DNA from: Gemmataceae bacterium
Lineage (GTDB): Bacteria; Planctomycetota; Planctomycetia; Gemmatales; Gemmataceae
Length of the DNA: 9,856 bases
Reading direction: 5' to 3'
Assembly (NCBI GenBank): GCA_017853285.1
Contig: JAFMJU010000109.1
Span: forward strand, 1 to 9,856
Made by a program: the position numbers and the translations under genes. Shown here one piece after another: positions 5,689 through 9,856 of the stretch. The notes under the pieces are model-generated. The model saw nothing but the letters and a program-made list of their open reading frames with translations, was not told the DNA's origin and ran no database searches. Positions within the stretch are counted from its first letter, which is position 1; each line of letters opens with the position of its first letter.

Positions 5689-6897
5689 ATGTCCAGCCAG
5701 TTGCTCTCAATCCTCGCTAGCGATGGAAGTGGCTCTTTTCAGGGATACCTGTCCCTTCCACCCTCGGGGAAAGGGCCCGGGCTGATCCTGATTCAGGAGA
5801 TATTCGGGGTCAACGAGAACATTCGCAAAACCGCCGACCTGTTTGCCGAGGAAGGCTATGTCGTCCTCGCGCCCGACATCTTTTGGCGGCAGGACCCCGG
5901 TTTGCAGATGGGCTACACCCCCGAGGAGCGTCAGAAGGGCATTGGGCTGATGAACAGGCTGGATGAGGGCCAAACCCTTGCCGATATCCAGTCAGCCATC
6001 ACCACCCTCCGCGATAATCCCGTCGTGGTCGGCAAGGTGGGCGTGCTGGGGTTTTGCATGGGCGGAAAGCTGGCTTACCTCTCAGCCTGCCGAACCGACG
6101 CCGATGCGGCGGTGGGTTACTACGGCGTGGGGTTGGAGCATTACCTGGGCGAATCCTTGCGTTGCCCGCTCACCCTGCACATCGCGGCGAACGATGCCAT
6201 GGTCCCGCCCGCCATACAGCAAACAATCCAGAGGGGCCTGGCAGGCAACCCGTTGGCCACCATCCATGTTTACCCGGGGGTGGATCACGCCTTCGCCCGT
6301 TTCTCCGGGGCCAATTATCACAAACCCTCCGCCCTTCTGGCCCACGATCGAAGCGTGCAGGCTTTGAAGGCCGTCATGGGACCCCACTTCAACTTGTCGA
6401 AACTGTGGGACAAGCACTGCGAGTACGAATTCGCCACCCGTGATGTCGATGCCACCATGGCGACCATGGTGGCCGAACCCTATGTCAACCACATCCCCAC
6501 CATGACCGGCGGCGTGGGGCACAGACATTTGGCGCACTTTTACAAGAACTTTTTCGTCAACAGCAACCCGCCGGACACCAACCTCATCCCCATTTCCCGC
6601 ACGGTGGGCGCGACCCAGGTGGTCGACGAGTTGCTCTTCTGCTTCACCCACACCTGTGAAGTACCCTGGATGCTGCCGGGCGTGAAGCCCACGGGCAAAC
6701 GGGTCGAAATCCCGCTTGTCGCCGTGGTCAAATTCCGCGGCGACAAGCTCTGCCACGAGCATATCTACTGGGATCAGGCCAGCGTCCTCGTGCAGATCGG
6801 CCTGCTCGATCCAGAAAAACTGCCGGTTGCCGGTATCGAAACCGCCCGCAAGGTCCTCGATGAATCCCTGCCGTCCAACACCCTGATGAATCGTTAA
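5689..6897 (+). CDS. Dienelactone hydrolase family protein fused to a SnoaL/NTF2-like domain
   Basis: From the ATG at 5689 the protein has 402 residues and no signal peptide, so it should be cytoplasmic. The first domain (about 1-231) is a dienelactone hydrolase (carboxymethylenebutenolidase family): QEIFG with Glu37, GFCMGG at 121-126 with nucleophile Cys123, AANDAMVPP with Asp169, and VDHAF with His200. The whole Glu/Cys/Asp/His set is therefore present. The second domain (about 235-402) looks like a SnoaL/NTF2-like alpha+beta barrel, with NHIPTMTGG, ISRTVG, VVDELLFCFTH and HEHIYWDQASVL. Stand-alone dienelactone hydrolases are near 230-250 residues, so this is a true two-domain protein. A GTG at 5653 overlaps the GH32 stop and would add 12 residues that do not look like the family. 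The substrate is unknown; lactone or ester hydrolysis is the family reaction. Tight spacing behind GH32 suggests the same transcript. Confidence 0.88.
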   Translation: MSSQLLSILASDGSGSFQGYLSLPPSGKGPGLILIQEIFGVNENIRKTADLFAEEGYVVLAPDIFWRQDPGLQMGYTPEERQKGIGLMNRLDEGQTLADIQSAITTLRDNPVVVGKVGVLGFCMGGKLAYLSACRTDADAAVGYYGVGLEHYLGESLRCPLTLHIAANDAMVPPAIQQTIQRGLAGNPLATIHVYPGVDHAFARFSGANYHKPSALLAHDRSVQALKAVMGPHFNLSKLWDKHCEYEFATRDVDATMATMVAEPYVNHIPTMTGGVGHRHLAHFYKNFFVNSNPPDTNLIPISRTVGATQVVDELLFCFTHTCEVPWMLPGVKPTGKRVEIPLVAVVKFRGDKLCHEHIYWDQASVLVQIGLLDPEKLPVAGIETARKVLDESLPSNTLMNR

Positions 6898-6908
6898 GGG
6901 TTGACTCC

Positions 6909-9856
6909 CTACCGGCCGCCCGTGGATTGGTCCCGGGCGGACTCCTTTTGCAGGCTCGCCAGATAATCAATCAAATCAACCGCCTGTTGGGCCGTCAGGT
7001 CCCGTAGAAGCATTTCCGGCATCGATGAAACCGACTGGGCCTGCATCGACACCACCGCGTTGGCGGCTATGCGGATTTCCTTGTCTTCCGCGCTTCGCAA
7101 AACCAACTCCGTGCCGGTTCGCTTGGCCAGAATCCCGCTCACCAACTTGCCATCCACCGTTTCCACTACCTGCGTGGCATACTGCGGGTCGATGGTTTTC
7201 GAGGGATGCAAAACATGCTCCAAAACCTGCTCGCGCTGGTATTTTTTCCCGATACCACTCAGGTCAGGCCCCAAGGTGCTGCCAACGCCATCTATCCGGT
7301 GGCATGAGGCGCACCGCGGGCCCGTGTTCTGAAAAAACAATGCCTTGCCCCGGGCCGGATCTCCCCGCTTGGCCAAAAGTTGCTTGCCATCAATCTGGTT
7401 GCCCAGGCGCCGAACGCGCTGGTCCGGGGGCAGAAACCGTTCCACTACATCCCGAACCTCTGGTTTGTTGATGGTGCTGATGGCCGACAAAATGGCAGGG
7501 CGACCCTTGTCCATACCTGTCCCCAAATCCAGGCCATGCGCCAAAACCAAACCACCCAACGGGCCATCCAGCAAAACCTCAAGGGCTTTTCCGTCAGGGG
7601 GCCCATCCGCTTTCAGTTTTTCCAGGGCCGCCATGGCGAGTTTGGTGCCCTCTGTCTTGGCGTTCGAATCACCCCTCATTTGTCCGATCCAGTCATGCAT
7701 CAGGGCCAAGCCGCCGCTGTCCACCTGCTCCGCCCCCAGGTGTGGCATATGTCCGGAACCCGTCTTCGCCATCCGGTAATAAAGAACCGACCGGTAAGGA
7801 TCACCGGGCGTCAGGATCGCTGCATCCGGCAACCCGAAGCTTCCCTGAGTCGGCTTGATACCTGTCACCTTGGTTTCGCCAAGAGGGGTCGTATGCCGCA
7901 GGTCAATGGTGGCGGTTCCACCGGCGCCCGGTTGATGGCAATGCGCGCAATTGGCATGCAGGTAAGATCGCGCCCTGCTTTCCAAAGTGCCGCTGTCACT
8001 ATTGGTTTCTATCAGTGGTGTGATAGCCAAATGGTCCGAAGGCTTGTCCCCGTCCGCCGACCGGAATTCCACCAGGCCCAGAGCTTTCAATCGCGCCAGT
8101 TCCTTGGTTTCCCCTTTTGGTAGTCTGGAACTTGCCTGAGCCAGTTGCGCCGGGTTGAAAGCCAGCGCCTGACCAGACCATGGATTGTGGCAGGTCAGGC
8201 ATTGGGTCCGGGAAGCGAACCGCCAGGTTTGTTTCACGGTTGCCGTTGAATTTCCCGGGACCAAAACCTCAAGCTCCCGCTCCATCCCTTCCGCCCGCAC
8301 CAGGTCCGCGTCGGTCCCGGTCTCATTCCACGCGTAGCTGTAGGCGTTCCATAGCGACCCGTCAAAATGGAGCACCTGGGTTTCCACCGCTTTTTCCGTG
8401 GGGCTACCGCTGGTTTTGACCGGCAACCGGTAGGTTTTTGCCAGCACGGTATCCTTGGGCATGAAAACCTGCCCGGAAAAAAAGGTCCCTGGGATCGGAA
8501 TCGCCCGGTCATACATCCGCACCGGTTTGTCACCGGGCAAGCCGATCAGTCGCACGGCTTTCGCATGATCCGCGAACCGTGGGCTGCTGATCCCGAACGG
8601 ATAAACCCCTTTGGCCGGCTTGTTTTCCAAAATGGACTCAAACAAACCGGTCTCGCTCAGTTTCCTGGGAAAACGCGCCGGGTCATGGGTGGCTTGGGCA
8701 TTTGGCACCAGGCGGTAAATGCCCGCACCGTTTTCCTTGTAATCCAGGAAGAAAAGCTCTCCCGCGTGATCCTGGCCAAAGGCGATTATCTGCTGCCCGG
8801 TGTGGGCCAATTCACGCAGGCTGGTCACCGTGTCTCCTTCAACACGAATGGCCCAGATTTTTCGGGTCACCCAGTCGCCACAAATGTAGCTTCCCTCCAG
8901 GCCTTTCAGCAGCTTGCCACGATAGACGAATCCCCCGGTGATGGAGGCTGCCTCGGTGTGCGGGAAACTGATCAGGGGAGGAAGGATCGGGGTCGGCCCA
9001 CGCGGTGCCAGGGCGCTCACCAACTGGGGACCTTCCATCACCGACCAGCCATAATTCCCGCCACGCTTGACCCGGTGCACCATCTCGTACAGTTCCCAGC
9101 CAACATCGCCCAACCAAAGCTCCCCGCTGGGCCGGTCAAAGCTCATCCGCCAAGGATTACGGAACCCGTAGGCCCACACTTCCCCGCGCGCCTTGGGTGT
9201 GGAGACAAACGGATTGTCGGCCGGAATGGCGTAGGGCAGAGCCTTGCCGGCGGAATCTTTCCCCTCCCGATCCACATCAATCCTCAAAATCGATCCGAGC
9301 AAATCGCTGATATCCTGCCCGGTCGCCAGTCGGTCCGGCGGTGCCGGATCGGTCGCGTCACCGGTGGAGATATAAAGCATCCCGTCGTTGCCGAAATGCA
9401 GGTCGCCCCCGTTGTGGCCGCCCCCCAGCCAGGTGATCAGCAATTGTTCGCTGGCGAGGTCGAGCGTGTTCTCGGGGCTAACCCTGAATCGCGATACCTT
9501 CGTTCCCTGCGGATGCGGACCGTTCTTCCCCCGCAGCACATAGCACACATAGCAGTACCGGTTCTCCGCGAACCGCGGATGGAAGGCCAGCCCATAGAGG
9601 GCTTCAAACCCGCCATACTCCCGGTTGTCGGGCTTCAATCCCGCTGCGAGATCCGCAAACAGGTCAGGCTTTTCGCAAGCCGGGTCATTCGGAAAGGACC
9701 AGATCTTCCCGCCTTGTTCAGCCACCACCATCCGTCTGCCGAACGGGGCCGCCGTCAGCAATACCGGGTTCCTGAATCCGAGCTTTGTGTAAATCCGTTC
9801 CGATTGGTAGGGCGGGGGAGCTTCGGGTGTTCCCAGAATTCTGGAAGTGGTCCAGG
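6909..9856 (-). CDS. PQQ-type glucose/sorbosone dehydrogenase fused to tri-haem cytochrome c region (5' end outside the window)
   Basis: The frame is open to the right edge and stops at TAG 6909-6911, giving 981 visible residues. A TTG at 9761 is internal, because upstream codons continue the family pattern (YQSERIYTKLGFRNPVLLT). Domain 1 (about 15-385) is a soluble glucose/sorbosone dehydrogenase beta-propeller: GGGHNGGDL with probable catalytic His147, GFRNPWR at 230-236 and GDVG at 249-252. Domain 2 (about 390-730) resembles the SO2930-type diheme cytochrome (TIGR03806): CLTCH at 552-556, CAHCH at 636-640 and a likely distal Met703 in HMPHLG. Domain 3 (about 800-970) is the planctomycete haem-binding module (TIGR02603): LPPDQRVRRLG at 808-818, CASCH at 848-852, GPDLSGIGKKY, and a MPEML region with possible ligand Met945. 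The protein probably oxidises sugars or similar alcohols outside the cytoplasm and passes electrons through its haems. It is convergent with the dienelactone-hydrolase gene, with 11 nt between stops. Confidence 0.9.
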   Translation of the reverse strand, partial: WTTSRILGTPEAPPPYQSERIYTKLGFRNPVLLTAAPFGRRMVVAEQGGKIWSFPNDPACEKPDLFADLAAGLKPDNREYGGFEALYGLAFHPRFAENRYCYVCYVLRGKNGPHPQGTKVSRFRVSPENTLDLASEQLLITWLGGGHNGGDLHFGNDGMLYISTGDATDPAPPDRLATGQDISDLLGSILRIDVDREGKDSAGKALPYAIPADNPFVSTPKARGEVWAYGFRNPWRMSFDRPSGELWLGDVGWELYEMVHRVKRGGNYGWSVMEGPQLVSALAPRGPTPILPPLISFPHTEAASITGGFVYRGKLLKGLEGSYICGDWVTRKIWAIRVEGDTVTSLRELAHTGQQIIAFGQDHAGELFFLDYKENGAGIYRLVPNAQATHDPARFPRKLSETGLFESILENKPAKGVYPFGISSPRFADHAKAVRLIGLPGDKPVRMYDRAIPIPGTFFSGQVFMPKDTVLAKTYRLPVKTSGSPTEKAVETQVLHFDGSLWNAYSYAWNETGTDADLVRAEGMERELEVLVPGNSTATVKQTWRFASRTQCLTCHNPWSGQALAFNPAQLAQASSRLPKGETKELARLKALGLVEFRSADGDKPSDHLAITPLIETNSDSGTLESRARSYLHANCAHCHQPGAGGTATIDLRHTTPLGETKVTGIKPTQGSFGLPDAAILTPGDPYRSVLYYRMAKTGSGHMPHLGAEQVDSGGLALMHDWIGQMRGDSNAKTEGTKLAMAALEKLKADGPPDGKALEVLLDGPLGGLVLAHGLDLGTGMDKGRPAILSAISTINKPEVRDVVERFLPPDQRVRRLGNQIDGKQLLAKRGDPARGKALFFQNTGPRCASCHRIDGVGSTLGPDLSGIGKKYQREQVLEHVLHPSKTIDPQYATQVVETVDGKLVSGILAKRTGTELVLRSAEDKEIRIAANAVVSMQAQSVSSMPEMLLRDLTAQQAVDLIDYLASLQKESARDQSTGGR
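6916..6950 (+). terminator. Possible weak terminator after the dienelactone-hydrolase gene
   Basis: CCGCCCG (6916-6922) and CGGGCGG (6934-6940) form a perfect 7-bp stem with an 11-nt loop, followed by ACTCCTTTT. It begins 19 nt after the TAA of the rightward gene and lies inside the last codons of the convergent dehydrogenase gene. The T-run is short and displaced from the stem, so the call is weak. Confidence 0.3.

Noticed and set aside
6082..6762. 226-codon antisense open frame inside the dienelactone-hydrolase fusion gene
   Set aside because: It is a mirror of conserved coding sequence with no recognisable domain.
7380..8123. 247-codon plus-strand open frame opposite the cytochrome region
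   Set aside because: It is antisense to a region with two well-placed CxxCH motifs. The composition is that of a shadow frame.
9759..9761. TTG at 9761 as the start of the dehydrogenase
   Set aside because: The frame stays open to the window edge and the upstream codons read as the expected continuation of the first propeller strand, so the gene is partial.

Overview
The window looks like GC-rich chromosomal DNA from the Planctomycetota, plausibly a Gemmata/Pirellula-like relative. The basis is a very large secreted-type PQQ-dehydrogenase/cytochrome c protein ending in the 'Pirellula/Verrucomicrobium type' haem-binding domain, several exported hydrolases typical of that phylum, and Shine-Dalgarno sequences that are patchy or absent. 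This placement is an inference from protein families. No rRNA or marker gene is present.

Layout from left to right: (1) the 3' end of a Pro/Gly-rich repeat protein (1-348, +), closed by a strong intrinsic terminator (375-404); (2) a small lipoprotein of unknown function (534-992, +); (3) convergent with it, a CE15/acetylxylan-esterase-like alpha/beta hydrolase (999-2405, -); (4) a 176-bp divergent intergenic region with a perfect 10-bp inverted repeat and a possible promoter; (5) a rightward run of three genes: a secreted HGGG/GHSAG esterase (2582-3418), a secreted GH32 levanase/invertase-type fructan hydrolase (3485-5656) and a dienelactone-hydrolase/SnoaL-like fusion (5689-6897); (6) convergent with that, the C-terminal 981 residues of a PQQ-type sugar dehydrogenase fused to three haem c sites (6909-9856, -), whose start lies beyond the right edge.

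Functionally, the exported esterases, the fructan hydrolase and the sugar dehydrogenase/cytochrome protein fit extracytoplasmic attack on esterified plant or algal polysaccharides, with periplasmic oxidation of released sugars. The three rightward genes (66-nt and 32-nt gaps) may form an operon. The opposite-strand genes may share only a theme. There are no RNA genes, CRISPR arrays, insertion sequences or phage genes that I can see, and no gene-free stretch exceeds 300 bp. I do not see a clearly undescribed system. The most unusual items are the multi-domain fusions, the missing canonical acid in the CE15-like enzyme, and the inverted repeat between the divergent esterase genes.
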